In this document: one piece after another, positions 25,390 through 33,507 of the stretch
Layout: every line of letters starts with the position of its first letter
Numbering within the stretch: position 1 is the first letter of the stretch
Assembly: GCA_024641665.1 (NCBI GenBank)
Contig: JAHECP010000036.1
Coordinates: forward strand, 1-42,515
DNA length: 42,515 nucleotides
Direction of reading: 5' to 3'
Source of the DNA: Acidobacteriota bacterium
GTDB taxonomy: Bacteria; Acidobacteriota; Vicinamibacteria; Vicinamibacterales; JAHECP01
Made by a program: the position numbers and the translations under genes
The notes under the pieces: model-generated
Told to the model about the DNA's origin: nothing
Database searches by the model: none
Seen by the model: the letters and a program-made list of their open reading frames with translations, nothing else

Positions 25390-25438
25390 TATTCCGCATT
25401 CAGCATTCAGCATTCAGCATTCGCCATTCGACATTTCA
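25390..25438. repeat. CATTCAG/CATTCGA heptamer array between convergent genes
   Basis: Seven period-7 units: TATTCCG, three CATTCAG, CATTCGC, CATTCGA, CATTTCA. It fills the whole gap between the tetR stop and the UPF0173 stop and overlaps the last three bases of the latter. It is the same family as the CATTCGA array at 16392-16426, nine kilobases away. Confidence 0.9.
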
Positions 25439-26158
25439 GGAGGCCGTTTCCCCCGGCTTCAGCGTGAGCACCTGCACGCCGAGCGGCGCCACGAGGCTCT
25501 CGAGCCGGTCCGGCGTGCCGGTCAGCAGCGGGAACGTGCCGTAGTGCATGGGCACCACCTGCTTGACGCCCAGCAGCTCGACGGCCTTGGCGGCCTGCAG
25601 CGGATCCATCGTGAAGTGGTCGCCGATCGGCAGGAACGCGATCTCCGGCTTGTAGAGCTCGCCGATGAGCTTCATGTCGCCGAAGAGCGCCGTGTCGCCG
25701 GCGAAGTAGACCACCAGCCCGTTCTCGAACGTCAGCACGTACCCGGCCGGCTCACCGAGGTACACGATGCGCCCGTCGTCCTCGACGGCGGCGCTGCTGT
25801 GCCTCGCGTCCACCATCGTGACGGCGACGCCGGCCACGGTCTGGGTACCGCCCTTGTTCATGCCCGACACGTTCTTCACGCCCTTCTGCCCCAGCCACGC
25901 GCCGAGCTCGAAGATGGCCACGACCGGCGCGCCGGTGGCGCGTGCGACGGCGACCGCGTCGCCCACGTGATCGAAATGGCCGTGCGTCAGCAGGATCGCG
26001 TCCGCCTTGTCGATCTTCTTCTTGTCCGCCGGGCACGACGGGTTGCCCTCGAGCCACGGGTCGATGACGATGCGCTTGCCGCCGGGCGTGCCGAGGACGA
26101 ACGTCCCGTGCCCGAGCCAGGTGATGGAGAGCTTGCCGCGAACAGGTGAATCGACCAT
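25436..26158 (-). CDS. UPF0173-type metal-dependent hydrolase (metallo-beta-lactamase fold)
   Basis: 240 aa. The ATG at 26158 has GAGGAG seven bases upstream. The metallo-beta-lactamase motif is LLTHGHFDHVGDAV (H-x-H-x-D-H). VVYFAGDTALFGDM carries the bridging Asp, and VVPMHYGTFPLLTG the last His. N-terminal ITWLGHGTFVL and VIDPWLEGNPSCP are typical of UPF0173. The family is a predicted Zn-dependent hydrolase without an agreed substrate. It converges on tetR across the heptamer array. Confidence 0.88.
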   Translation of the reverse strand: MVDSPVRGKLSITWLGHGTFVLGTPGGKRIVIDPWLEGNPSCPADKKKIDKADAILLTHGHFDHVGDAVAVARATGAPVVAIFELGAWLGQKGVKNVSGMNKGGTQTVAGVAVTMVDARHSSAAVEDDGRIVYLGEPAGYVLTFENGLVVYFAGDTALFGDMKLIGELYKPEIAFLPIGDHFTMDPLQAAKAVELLGVKQVVPMHYGTFPLLTGTPDRLESLVAPLGVQVLTLKPGETAS

Positions 26159-26199
26159 CGATTGACTCCTCATGTCGAACGAACGGGTCGCCGCGCCAC

Positions 26200-26907
26200 C
26201 TACTCGAGCCTGGTGACGACGACGTTCTGAAAGATCCACGAACCGTCTTCACGCGCCAGCGACACCGTCAGCGTCCCGGAGCCGCCGGCCTCGAACACCG
26301 CCAGCACGTGTCCCTGCTCGGTAGCGAGATCGACCGTCGTCTTGGCGTTCTCGGCTGCGAGTACAAATCTCGCGGGAGTGCCAAAGGCCGCGACGCTGGC
26401 ATCGATGAGAAAGCGCGCCGCCCGCTCCGTGCGGAAGGTCACGCCCACGAGGCCGCCCAGGGCCATGTTGGAGTTGGGCGCGATGACGGTCGGATTCACG
26501 AAGACGAGCGCGGCGCCGTCGGGCCGGAACGGCTCGCGCACCGAGAGGGTGAACTCGCGCGGCGGCGTGGACGGCACCTTGATGTTCGAGCCGAGAAGCG
26601 CCGCCCGCCGGTCGCTCCAGCTGAGCGGCGGCACCGGGCGCGCCGTCACGGTCGCCGAAGGCAAGGACCGGAGCTGCGCCGGCGGCACCCCGAGTTGCGC
26701 CAGCCGATGCTGGAGATCCTGCGCCCCGGCGGAGGGCACGACGCGAACCACCGGAACCTTCGGTGTCATCATCTGCAACTGCGACACCTGGGGTGGCCGT
26801 TGGGCCAGCACGGGCAGAACAGCCGCCGCGCACACCGCGGCGGCCAGAAGAACCTGAAGCAGTCCAGGTTGCACGGGGATGATCCGACGCGAGGCGCCAG
26901 CGTGCAT
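26200..26907 (-). CDS. Secreted protein of unknown function
   Basis: 235 aa. The ATG at 26907 has GGAGGAGG four bases upstream. The signal peptide is VLLAAAVCAAAVLPVLAQ. After a proline-rich linker, the C-terminal ~130 residues alternate in beta-strand fashion (REFTLSVREPF, FVNPTVIAPNSNMALGGLVG, GTLTVSLAREDGSW). No family was recognised; a beta-sandwich of an adhesion or lipid-binding kind is possible. Its stop lies 41 bases before the UPF0173 start, so the two are probably one transcript. Confidence 0.75.
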   Translation of the reverse strand: MHAGASRRIIPVQPGLLQVLLAAAVCAAAVLPVLAQRPPQVSQLQMMTPKVPVVRVVPSAGAQDLQHRLAQLGVPPAQLRSLPSATVTARPVPPLSWSDRRAALLGSNIKVPSTPPREFTLSVREPFRPDGAALVFVNPTVIAPNSNMALGGLVGVTFRTERAARFLIDASVAAFGTPARFVLAAENAKTTVDLATEQGHVLAVFEAGGSGTLTVSLAREDGSWIFQNVVVTRLE

Positions 26908-27028
26908 GCCACCTCCTCCCAGGATGCGCTTCCTGCCTGGCCGTGGCCTCCTAGTGTGGCACGCGGCGCACGACCGGGCAACCGTCGTCAGTTGGTGGAA
27001 CGGCGCGCCGCAAGGTAGGATGAGAACG

Positions 27029-27967
27029 ATGTCCGACCCCGTGCCCGTCCCGATCCTGCGCGGCCGCCACGTGCGCCATCAGCCGGCGCCGCGCCAGCCG
27101 AAGCCCGCCTGGCTGAAAGTGCGCGCGCCCGGCTCCGAGGGCTACATCCGCTTGAAGGGGCTGATGCGCGACCTCGGCCTGCATACGGTCTGTGAAGAGG
27201 CGAACTGCCCGAACATCGGGGAGTGCTGGCACCACGGCACGGCCACCTTCATGATCCTCGGCGACGTCTGCACGCGCTCCTGCGGCTTCTGCAACGTCGT
27301 GCACGGCAAGCCGGGCGCGCTCGATCGGGAAGAGCCGCAGCGCGTGGCGGAGGCTATCCGCGCGATGGGTCTCCAGTACATCGTGATCACGTCGGTCGAC
27401 CGCGACGACCTCGAGGACTTCGGCGCGTGGTCGTTCGCCGAGACCATCCGGCAGACGCGCGCGCGCGCGCCCGGATGCCGCATCGAGGTGCTGATCCCGG
27501 ACTTCCAGGGCAGCGCGGCGTCGCTGCACGCGGTGCTCGACGCCCGGCCGGACGTGCTCAACCACAACACCGAGACCGTGCCGCGTCTCTTCCCCACGGC
27601 GCGGCCCGGCGGGCGCTACATGCGGACGCTCGAGCTGCTCGACCGCGCGCGGACCTACGCGCCGGACGTCCCGACCAAGTCGGGCATCATGGTGGGCCTC
27701 GGCGAGGAGTGGGACGAGGTGGTGGCCGTCCTGAAGGACCTCCGCGCGGTGGGCTGCCAGATCCTCACCGTGGGCCAGTACCTGCGGCCGTCGCAGGCGA
27801 ACCTGCCCATGGTGCGCTACTACCACCCCGACGAGTTCGCCGAGCTGAGGCGCCTCGCCCTCGACCTGGGATTCGTCCACGCCGAGTGCGGCCCGCTCGT
27901 CCGCAGCTCCTACCACGCGCACGAGCAGACCAAGGCCTACGACCGCGCCCGCGCGACCGAGCGCTGA
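27029..27967 (+). CDS. lipA: Lipoyl synthase
   Basis: 312 aa from the ATG at 27029; an ATG at 27020 is also possible. It is a radical-SAM enzyme that inserts sulfur at C6 and C8 of octanoyl groups on lipoyl domains. It has both cluster motifs: the auxiliary CEEANCPNIGEC (C-x4-C-x5-C) and the radical-SAM CTRSCGFC (C-x3-C-x2-C). HNTETVPRLFPTARPGGRY and TKSGIMVGLGEEWDE match the family, and the C-terminal RSSYHA supplies the serine ligand of the auxiliary cluster. lipB is not adjacent. Confidence 0.96.
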   Translation: MSDPVPVPILRGRHVRHQPAPRQPKPAWLKVRAPGSEGYIRLKGLMRDLGLHTVCEEANCPNIGECWHHGTATFMILGDVCTRSCGFCNVVHGKPGALDREEPQRVAEAIRAMGLQYIVITSVDRDDLEDFGAWSFAETIRQTRARAPGCRIEVLIPDFQGSAASLHAVLDARPDVLNHNTETVPRLFPTARPGGRYMRTLELLDRARTYAPDVPTKSGIMVGLGEEWDEVVAVLKDLRAVGCQILTVGQYLRPSQANLPMVRYYHPDEFAELRRLALDLGFVHAECGPLVRSSYHAHEQTKAYDRARATER

Positions 27968-28587
27968 ACCCCGAGAGGCCTGGCCGCGGCACGTCCGACA
28001 GTCTTGCGGCAGGCCGCGACCGGTCGCGCGGCAAACGCCCCACGGCACCACGACGACACGATGACGAGGTCTTGCTCCACGAAGGGCACGATCCTCCGTC
28101 GCGCTGAACGGCGTACCCACGGACGGACACCACGAAGCGCGCGAGGACCCCAGAGCGGCCTAAACGGCCGCAACCCAAAGTGTTACGGTCATCGACGTAA
28201 TGAAGTCTGTCAAAAAAACAAACTTTGGATGGATAGTGTCACGAAGGGCCGTCACGGGGTACCGCTGCGCGTTGCTTCGTGATCTCCTCATCGTTCATTC
28301 CACGGGACGCGTGGCTCCGGCTGGCGACCTTGGCCGCCGGCGGCGGCCGGCGGGGTGCGCGATCGCGAGAACGAAGCACGCCTGGAACTCGAAGGCGCGG
28401 TCTCGAGGGCTTCGTTCCCGCGATCGGACACCACGCCCGGCGCGGCCCGACCCGCGGTCGGGCCGCCCATGTCGCCAGCCCTACGTAACAGCCTTCGAGG
28501 GCTTCGCGTTCTTCGTGGTTGACGTACGTGAGGCCGCGAAGAAGGCGTGACGGAGGCCTCTTGAGCCCTGAGCCGCGAGCTATCAGA
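27968..28587. other. 620-base intergenic region with several hairpins
   Basis: No convincing gene. Structures seen: GCGGCC-TAAAC-GGCCGC (28155-28171); an AT-rich patch around 28200-28235, unlike the surrounding GC-rich DNA; an 18-bp inverted repeat with one mismatch (28360-28377 and 28409-28426); a perfect 10-bp hairpin with a CGC loop (28443-28465); and GAGCCCT-type heptamers just before the next gene (28563-28583), the reverse complement of the GGCTCAC family found in the box operon. Confidence 0.65.
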
Positions 28588-29331
28588 ATGACCCGCATGG
28601 CGAGACATCGCCCCCTGCCCCCACCGTCCCCCGCCCTGGCACCGGTTCACCGCCGCATCGTCACCTGCCGGCGCTGCCCGCGTCTCAGGGCGTATTGCGC
28701 GCGCGTCGCGCGCGAGAAGCGCGCCGCCTTTCGCGACGAGGAGTACTGGGGACGACCGGTCCCGGGCTTCGGCGACCCGCAGGCGCGGGTGCTTGTGCTG
28801 GGTCTCGCGCCCGCGGCGCACGGCGCGAACCGGACCGGACGCATGTTCACGGGTGACGGCGCCGACGGATCCGGCGACTTCCTCATGCGCGCGATGCACC
28901 GCCACGACTTCGCCAGCCGGCCGACGTCCGAGCGCCGGGACGACGGCCTGGGGCTGACCGACGCGTACATCACCGCCGTGGCGCGGTGCGCGCCGCCGGA
29001 CAACCGGCCCACGCCGGCGGAGATCGCCAACTGCCACGCCCATCTCGTGGCCGAGCTGGCGGCGCTCCCGCGAGTCCGCGTGATCGTGGCGCTCGGCCGG
29101 ATCGCCTTCGATGCGTGCTGGCGCCTCGCGGCCGACCGCGGCGTCCGGCCGAGACCGGCGCCCCGTTTCGGTCACGGACTCGTGTACGACATCGACGGCC
29201 TGCCCGCCGTGATCGCCTCGTTCCACCCGAGCCGGCAGAACACGAACACCGGCAGGCTGACGCCGCAGATGCTGGCCGACGTCTTCGCGAAGGCCCATGC
29301 GATCGCGGAGGCGGCGCGATCACGCCGTTGA
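28588..29331 (+). CDS. Uracil-DNA glycosylase, family 5 (UDGb)
   Basis: 247 aa from the ATG at 28588. Motif 1 is GLAPAAHGANRTGRMFTGD, diagnostic for family 5, which lacks the polar catalytic Asn/Asp of other UDGs. Motif 2 is ASFHPSRQNTNTGRLT. Cysteines in CRRCPRLRAYC and VARCAPPDNRPTP are in the right places for the [4Fe-4S] cluster. The enzyme removes uracil, and in some members hypoxanthine, from DNA. It ends convergently with the aminotransferase, separated by a hairpin. Confidence 0.92.
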   Translation: MTRMARHRPLPPPSPALAPVHRRIVTCRRCPRLRAYCARVAREKRAAFRDEEYWGRPVPGFGDPQARVLVLGLAPAAHGANRTGRMFTGDGADGSGDFLMRAMHRHDFASRPTSERRDDGLGLTDAYITAVARCAPPDNRPTPAEIANCHAHLVAELAALPRVRVIVALGRIAFDACWRLAADRGVRPRPAPRFGHGLVYDIDGLPAVIASFHPSRQNTNTGRLTPQMLADVFAKAHAIAEAARSRR

Positions 29332-29361
29332 TTGGGATGGAAGGAGCCGTGCGGAGCCGAC

Positions 29362-29390
29362 GGCCGGGCGCGCCGTTCGCGCGCCCGGCC
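29362..29390. terminator. Bidirectional hairpin between UDG and aminotransferase genes
   Basis: Perfect 12-bp arms GGCCGGGCGCGC and its complement (29362-29373, 29379-29390) with a five-base loop sit between two convergent stop codons. No U-run, as with other hairpins in this window. Confidence 0.65.
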
Positions 29391-29400
29391 GCCGCGGAAC

Positions 29401-30666
29401 CTACCCGACCTGCGCGCCCTCGCGCGCGCCGACGGCGACGCGCGCGCCCTTCAGAAGCGACTTGAGCACGGCGCCCAGGCGGCGGATGCCCTCCTCGATC
29501 GTCTCGGGCTTGCAGTAGGAGAAGTTGAAGCGCGCGGTGTTGGCGCCCGAACCGTCGGGGAAGAACGGCTGGCCCGGCACGAACGCCACCTTCTGGCCGA
29601 TGGCGACCTCCAGCACGTCGGCGGCGTCCATCTCCACCGGGAAGCGGACCCAGAGGAACAGTCCGCCCAGCGGCCGGGTCCAGGTGACGCCGTCCGGGAA
29701 GTGCGTCTCGAGCGCGTGCAGCATGGCGTCGCGCCGCTCCTTGTAGGTGGCACGGATGAACTTCACGTGCTGGTCGAGGAAGCCGCCGCGCGCCACCTCG
29801 TAGGTGACCATCTGGGCGAACGTGCTCGAGTGCAGGTCCGCCCCCTGCTTGGCCTGCACGAGCCGCTGAATCACCTCGGCCGGCGCGATGATCCAACCGA
29901 GGCGCATCCCGGGCGCCAGGGTCTTGGAGAACGTGCTGAGGTAGATGACGTTGCCGCGGTACGACGGGCCATTGTTCTCCTCGCGGCGGCCGTCGAGCAG
30001 CACGAGCGACGGCAGGTGCTCGCCCTCGTACCGCAGCTGACCGTAGGGATCGTCCTCGAGGATCGGCACGCCGTAGTGGTCCGCCAGCTGGATCAGGCGG
30101 TGGCGGCGCTCGACCGAGAGCGTCACGCCGCTCGGGTTCTGGAAGTTGGGCAGCGCGTAGATGAACTTCGGACCGGTGCGCAGCTGCACCTCCACCTCGT
30201 CGGTCCGCATGCCATCGTCGTCCATCGACACGCAGGCGTACTCCGCCTGGTAGGTGCGCCAGGCCTGGAGCGCGCCGAGGTAGGTCGGTCGCTCGACCAG
30301 TAGGTGGTCGCCGGGATTGATGAAGACCTTGCCGATGAGATCGAGCGCCTGCTGCGACCCGCTGGTCAGCAGAACGTTGTCGGCGTCGATCCCCACGCCC
30401 AGACGACTCGCGTGCCGCGCGATCATCTCGCGCAGGGGCCGATACCCCTCGGTGGTGCTGTACTGCAGCGCCCGGCTGCCGTCCCCTTCGAGGACGCGGT
30501 CGCACGCCTCACGGAACTTCTCGACGGGAAAGACCTCGGGCGCCGGCAGCCCGCCGCCGAAAGAGATGACGTCCGGCTGTTCGGTGAGCTTGAGCAGCTC
30601 ACGGACGGCGGAACTGCGCATACCCCGCGTCCGTTGCGCGAAGCGTTCGGACCAGCGTGTCTGCAT
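29401..30666 (-). CDS. Fold-type I PLP aminotransferase (2-aminoadipate/aromatic type)
   Basis: 421 aa. The ATG at 30666 has GGGAGGG five bases upstream. ISFGGGLPAPEVFPVEKFRE is the N-terminal signature of the LysN/AraT-like group (MocR aminotransferase domain without the HTH). PLP contacts are in LLTSGSQQALDLIGK, NFQNPSGVTLS and ILEDDPYGQLRYEG; the Schiff-base Lys is in LSTFSKTLAPGMRLGW, and RFNFSYCKPE binds the carboxylate. It would transfer amino groups from 2-aminoadipate, branched-chain or aromatic amino acids to 2-oxoglutarate. Specificity is not decided by sequence. Confidence 0.92.
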   Translation of the reverse strand: MQTRWSERFAQRTRGMRSSAVRELLKLTEQPDVISFGGGLPAPEVFPVEKFREACDRVLEGDGSRALQYSTTEGYRPLREMIARHASRLGVGIDADNVLLTSGSQQALDLIGKVFINPGDHLLVERPTYLGALQAWRTYQAEYACVSMDDDGMRTDEVEVQLRTGPKFIYALPNFQNPSGVTLSVERRHRLIQLADHYGVPILEDDPYGQLRYEGEHLPSLVLLDGRREENNGPSYRGNVIYLSTFSKTLAPGMRLGWIIAPAEVIQRLVQAKQGADLHSSTFAQMVTYEVARGGFLDQHVKFIRATYKERRDAMLHALETHFPDGVTWTRPLGGLFLWVRFPVEMDAADVLEVAIGQKVAFVPGQPFFPDGSGANTARFNFSYCKPETIEEGIRRLGAVLKSLLKGARVAVGAREGAQVG

Positions 30667-30919
30667 CGAATCCCTCCCGCCGTGACGGGCACGGCGTAGG
30701 CCGACCTGTTGCCGGATTTCCGGCACCCCGCTCTCGTAACCGCCGAGAGCGCCCCTGTTGCTCACTCTAGTCTAGCAATCCTCGAACCAGCGCGGGCCAC
30801 CCTCGTCCGCGGGGGCGTCCGGCAGACCCGCAACTCGCGATACCATGTGGACCGTCGCCGGCGAGTGCGATCCATCGCTGGGAGTCCGGTTTCTGCGCGC
30901 TGCCGGCAGGGGGGAGCGT
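30667..30919. promoter_or_regulatory. Divergent gap with a small palindromic element
   Basis: The 253-base gap contains a hairpin GCTCTCG/CGAGAGC (30730-30750). It also has an imperfect palindrome of TTGCT and AGCAA half-sites around CTAG (30758-30778), including a TAGACT that could serve as a -10 toward the aminotransferase gene. No gene. The operator role is only suggested by symmetry. Confidence 0.35.
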
Positions 30920-32632
30920 ATGAACGATCGACTCTCGCGCCTGGAGGGCCAGCTCGACGCGCTCACGCGCGAGCTGGCGAGCCTCCACGAGCGCGTGCGC
31001 GTGCTCGAGGGCCGGGTGGAGCCGGCCGACGAGACCGTGACCGCTTCGGCCCTGGCCGTCGCCGAGGCGGAGCCCGGCGCGCGCCCGTCACGGGAATCCG
31101 ACACCACTGCCGTCGTGTCGCTGATCGGACGCACGCTCGTCGTGCTCGGCGGCGCCTACCTGCTGCGCGCGCTCACCGACTCGGGGACGATCGCGCAAGG
31201 GGTGGGTGTCGCGCTCGGCATGGCCTACGCGCTCACCTGGATCGTGATGGCCGACCGCGCCGGCACCGCCGGCCGCCGGCTGAGCGCGGCGTTCCACGGC
31301 GTCGCGTTCGTGCTGATCGCCCTCCCGCTGCTGTTCGAGGCGACCGCCCGCTACCACTTCCTGAACCCCGTCGGGAGCAGCGCGGCGCTGGGCATCTTCG
31401 CCGTCGTCTCGCTCGGCGCAGCCGCCCGCAGCCAGCTCCGGACACTCGCGTGGATCACGACGCTCGGCGCGCTGGCCACGGTCTTCGGCCTCATGGTGCT
31501 GACCGGCGACCTCGCACCCTACGCGGTCTACCTGGTGCTGCTGGGCGTCACCACGTTGTGGTACGGGTACATCTTCGACTGGCTCGCGCTGCGCTGGCCG
31601 GTCGCGCTCGTCGTCGATCTGACTGTGCTCGTGCTGTCGTTCCGCGCCGTGAGCCCGGACACGATCGACACGCCGGCCGGGGCGCTCGTGGTGCAGCTGC
31701 TCCTGCTGGGGCTCTACCTGGGGAGCTTCGGCGCGCGGACGCTCTTCCTCAACCGCGACGTCATCCCCTTCGAGGTGGTGCAGTCGATCGCCGCCCTCGT
31801 CGTGGGCCTCGGCGGCGCCGCGTACGTGACCCGCACGACCGGCGTCGGCTTCCTGCCGCTGGGCATCGTCACGATCGCCTTCGGCGCCGCCGCCTATGCC
31901 GTCGCGATTGCGTTCGTGGAGCGACGGCAGCGGCGCAAGAAGAACTTCTACTTCTACACGTCGGCCGCGCTCGTCTTCACGATGGCGGGCTGGGCCCTCG
32001 TGCTGCCGACCTGGGCGCTCCCGGTCGCGTGGGCCGGTCTCGCCCTGGTCGCGGCCGTCGCCGGCCGCCGCTCGGGCCGCACGACGTTCCAGGCGCACAG
32101 CGCCGTCTACGCGGTGGGCGCCGCCGTGGCCTCGGGCCTCGCCGCGCACGCGCTCCACGGCCTGGGCTACCCGATCGGCGCGCCGCACGAGCCCGGCGCC
32201 CTGGCCCCGATGGCCCTCGCTGCGGTGGCGGGTTGCACGTGGCTGTTCGGCACGAGCACCCCCCGGCCGATTTACGAGCGGATTCCGCGGCTGCTGCTGC
32301 TCGTCATCACGGTGGGCGGCGTGCTGGGCCTGGGGGCCGACTGGCTCGTCGCCGCGCTGGGGAGCGCGGCCGCGCCCGGCATCGTGGCCACGATCCGGAC
32401 GGCGCTGCTCGTCGGCGGCGCGCTGGCGCTCGCCTGGACCGACGGCGCCCTGGGCTTCGTCGAGGCGGGCTGGCTCGTCTACCCTCTGCTCGTCGTGACC
32501 GGGGTGAAGTTCGTGTTCGAGGACCTGGCGACGAGCCGCCCGGCGACGCTCTTCCTGGCGTTCGCGCTCTACGGCACCGCGCTCATCTTCGGGCCGCGGC
32601 TGAAGAGGAAGCGGGGACGGGAGCCTCTCTGA
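30920..32632 (+). CDS. Polytopic membrane protein with N-terminal coiled coil (DUF2339-like)
   Basis: 570 aa from the ATG at 30920 (GGGGAG just upstream); a start at 30845 is possible. Residues 1-35 form a heptad coiled coil (RLSRLEGQLDALTRELASLH, ERVRVLEGRV). About 14 hydrophobic helices follow, beginning LIGRTLVVLGGAYLLRALTD. The layout of a short coiled coil followed by many helices resembles DUF2339 membrane proteins, whose function is unknown. The C-terminus is basic (RLKRKRGREPL). Last chromosomal gene before the cassette array. Confidence 0.78.
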   Translation: MNDRLSRLEGQLDALTRELASLHERVRVLEGRVEPADETVTASALAVAEAEPGARPSRESDTTAVVSLIGRTLVVLGGAYLLRALTDSGTIAQGVGVALGMAYALTWIVMADRAGTAGRRLSAAFHGVAFVLIALPLLFEATARYHFLNPVGSSAALGIFAVVSLGAAARSQLRTLAWITTLGALATVFGLMVLTGDLAPYAVYLVLLGVTTLWYGYIFDWLALRWPVALVVDLTVLVLSFRAVSPDTIDTPAGALVVQLLLLGLYLGSFGARTLFLNRDVIPFEVVQSIAALVVGLGGAAYVTRTTGVGFLPLGIVTIAFGAAAYAVAIAFVERRQRRKKNFYFYTSAALVFTMAGWALVLPTWALPVAWAGLALVAAVAGRRSGRTTFQAHSAVYAVGAAVASGLAAHALHGLGYPIGAPHEPGALAPMALAAVAGCTWLFGTSTPRPIYERIPRLLLLVITVGGVLGLGADWLVAALGSAAAPGIVATIRTALLVGGALALAWTDGALGFVEAGWLVYPLLVVTGVKFVFEDLATSRPATLFLAFALYGTALIFGPRLKRKRGREPL

Positions 32633-32690
32633 GATCCGACAACCTAGGCGGCCGTTCGGTGACCTGTGCGCGACTCGCGGCCCCTGCTAC

Positions 32691-32849
32691 ATTGATATCA
32701 ACGCGCAACTCAAACGGCAATCTGGCTCCCACGGAACATTGAGCCGCGACGGATGGCCGGACTTCGTCTTGGCTTTTCACGACGACGAAGAGATCGGCCC
32801 CGAATGCTCGCGCGAATTGCCCGACGGACTCATTCAGGAAGACCTGTAG
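32691..32849 (+). pseudogene. Decayed reading frame at the array boundary
   Basis: An open frame of 52 codons before the TAG at 32847-32849 reads IDINAQLKRQSGSHG..., later WPDFVLAFHDDEEIGPE and ends PDGLIQEDL. Its composition is protein-like (acidic, with D/E-rich turns), but it has no ATG or GTG start and no ribosome binding site. It ends ten bases before the leftmost attC. Inference: a remnant of an older reversed cassette or of the flanking gene. Family not recognised. Confidence 0.4.
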
Positions 32850-32859
32850 CCTCTCGCCG

Positions 32860-32954
32860 GCCTAACGGCCTCGCACTGAGCCGCGGCCGGCGCGCCTCAA
32901 CGTACTTCTGAACAATGCCGCGCGCCGGTTGCCGACTCCAGTGCGTGGTTAGGC
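32860..32954 (-). repeat. attC site 1 (leftmost, distal end of array)
   Basis: 95 bp; ends GTTAGGC (minus strand at 32860-32866) and GCCTAAC (minus strand at 32948-32954). Long imperfect palindrome (GGCCGGCGCGCC / CGCGCGCCGG). Same subfamily as attC 7 at 37586-37679, sharing CGCCTCAACG and AATGCCGCGCGCCGG-type segments. Confidence 0.9.
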
Positions 32955-32996
32955 GCCGGCCCCTTGCCCGCGGTATCATAGGGCCCTGGAGACTCC

Positions 32997-33218
32997 ATGG
33001 ACCTGCAATTCACGGCCGTATTTCGCCGCGTGCCCGAAGGCTACATCGCGTTCGCCGAGGAGTTGCCCGGTGCCAACACGCAGGGCCGTACGCTCGAGGA
33101 GGCCAGGGCCAACCTCCGAGAGGCCGTGAGCCTAGTTCTCGATGCGAATCGAGCCCTCGCCCGTGAGGAGCTCGGCGACATCGACGTCATCCGGGAGCCG
33201 ATCAAGGTCACGGCGTGA
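32997..33218 (+). CDS. hicB: HicB-family antitoxin
   Basis: 73 aa. The ATG at 32997 has GGAG five bases upstream. The HicB partial-RNase-H-fold sequence is visible: AVFRRVPEGYIAFAEELPGA, TQGRTLEEARANLREAVSLV. It lacks the extra C-terminal DNA-binding domain of longer HicB proteins. It neutralises HicA. hicB precedes hicA here, with GTGA overlap. This is the only unit in the array reading rightward, which is tolerated because TA cassettes carry their own promoter. Confidence 0.9.
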   Translation: MDLQFTAVFRRVPEGYIAFAEELPGANTQGRTLEEARANLREAVSLVLDANRALAREELGDIDVIREPIKVTA

Positions 33219-33406
33219 AGCGTGTCGACCTGATTCGTCATCTCGAAGCCCACGGCTGCCTTCTGCTCCGCGAGGGTAGCAATCACACCGTCTTTCTGAA
33301 CCGCGCCGCCCGTAAGGTCTCGACCGTCCCCCGCCACCGCGAAATCAACGAGGACCTCGCCAGAAAGATCTGCAAGGACCTCGAGGTCCCTCGTCCGAGC
33401 GCCTAA
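33215..33406 (+). CDS. hicA: HicA-family mRNA interferase toxin
   Basis: 63 aa. The GTG at 33215 overlaps the hicB stop. The double-stranded-RNA-binding-like fold of HicA is seen as VDLIRHLEAHGCLLLREGSN then HTVFLN, with the catalytic His in the GSNHTVF motif, and VSTVPRHREINEDLARKICK. HicA cleaves mRNA when free of HicB. Its TAA stop is part of the attC core at 33401-33407, so the coding end and the recombination site overlap. Confidence 0.92.
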   Translation: MKRVDLIRHLEAHGCLLLREGSNHTVFLNRAARKVSTVPRHREINEDLARKICKDLEVPRPSA

Positions 33407-33472
33407 CGTTCGCGTTTCAGCCGCGGCGGTCCATGATCTCACCAGCCGCTCGGCTGCCAACGCCTGTTCGGC
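33401..33472 (-). repeat. attC site 2
   Basis: 72 bp; GCCTAAC (33401-33407) to GTTCGGC (33466-33472). Stem segments CAGCCGCGGCGG and CCGCTCGGCTG. It belongs to the short subfamily with TTCAGCCGCGGCG, also in sites 3, 6 and 10. Confidence 0.88.
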
Positions 33473-33507
33473 GGCGGGATCGAAAACGCCACGCTCGGGG
33501 GTCTTCC

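Noticed and set aside
28200-28550. A 116-aa open frame after lipA
   Set aside because: Basic, low-complexity composition and it passes through two inverted repeats; no family features and no RBS of note.
32640-32690. attI site or further attC at the left border
   Set aside because: CCTAGGC and GTTCGGT are present but no stem or integrase supports them.
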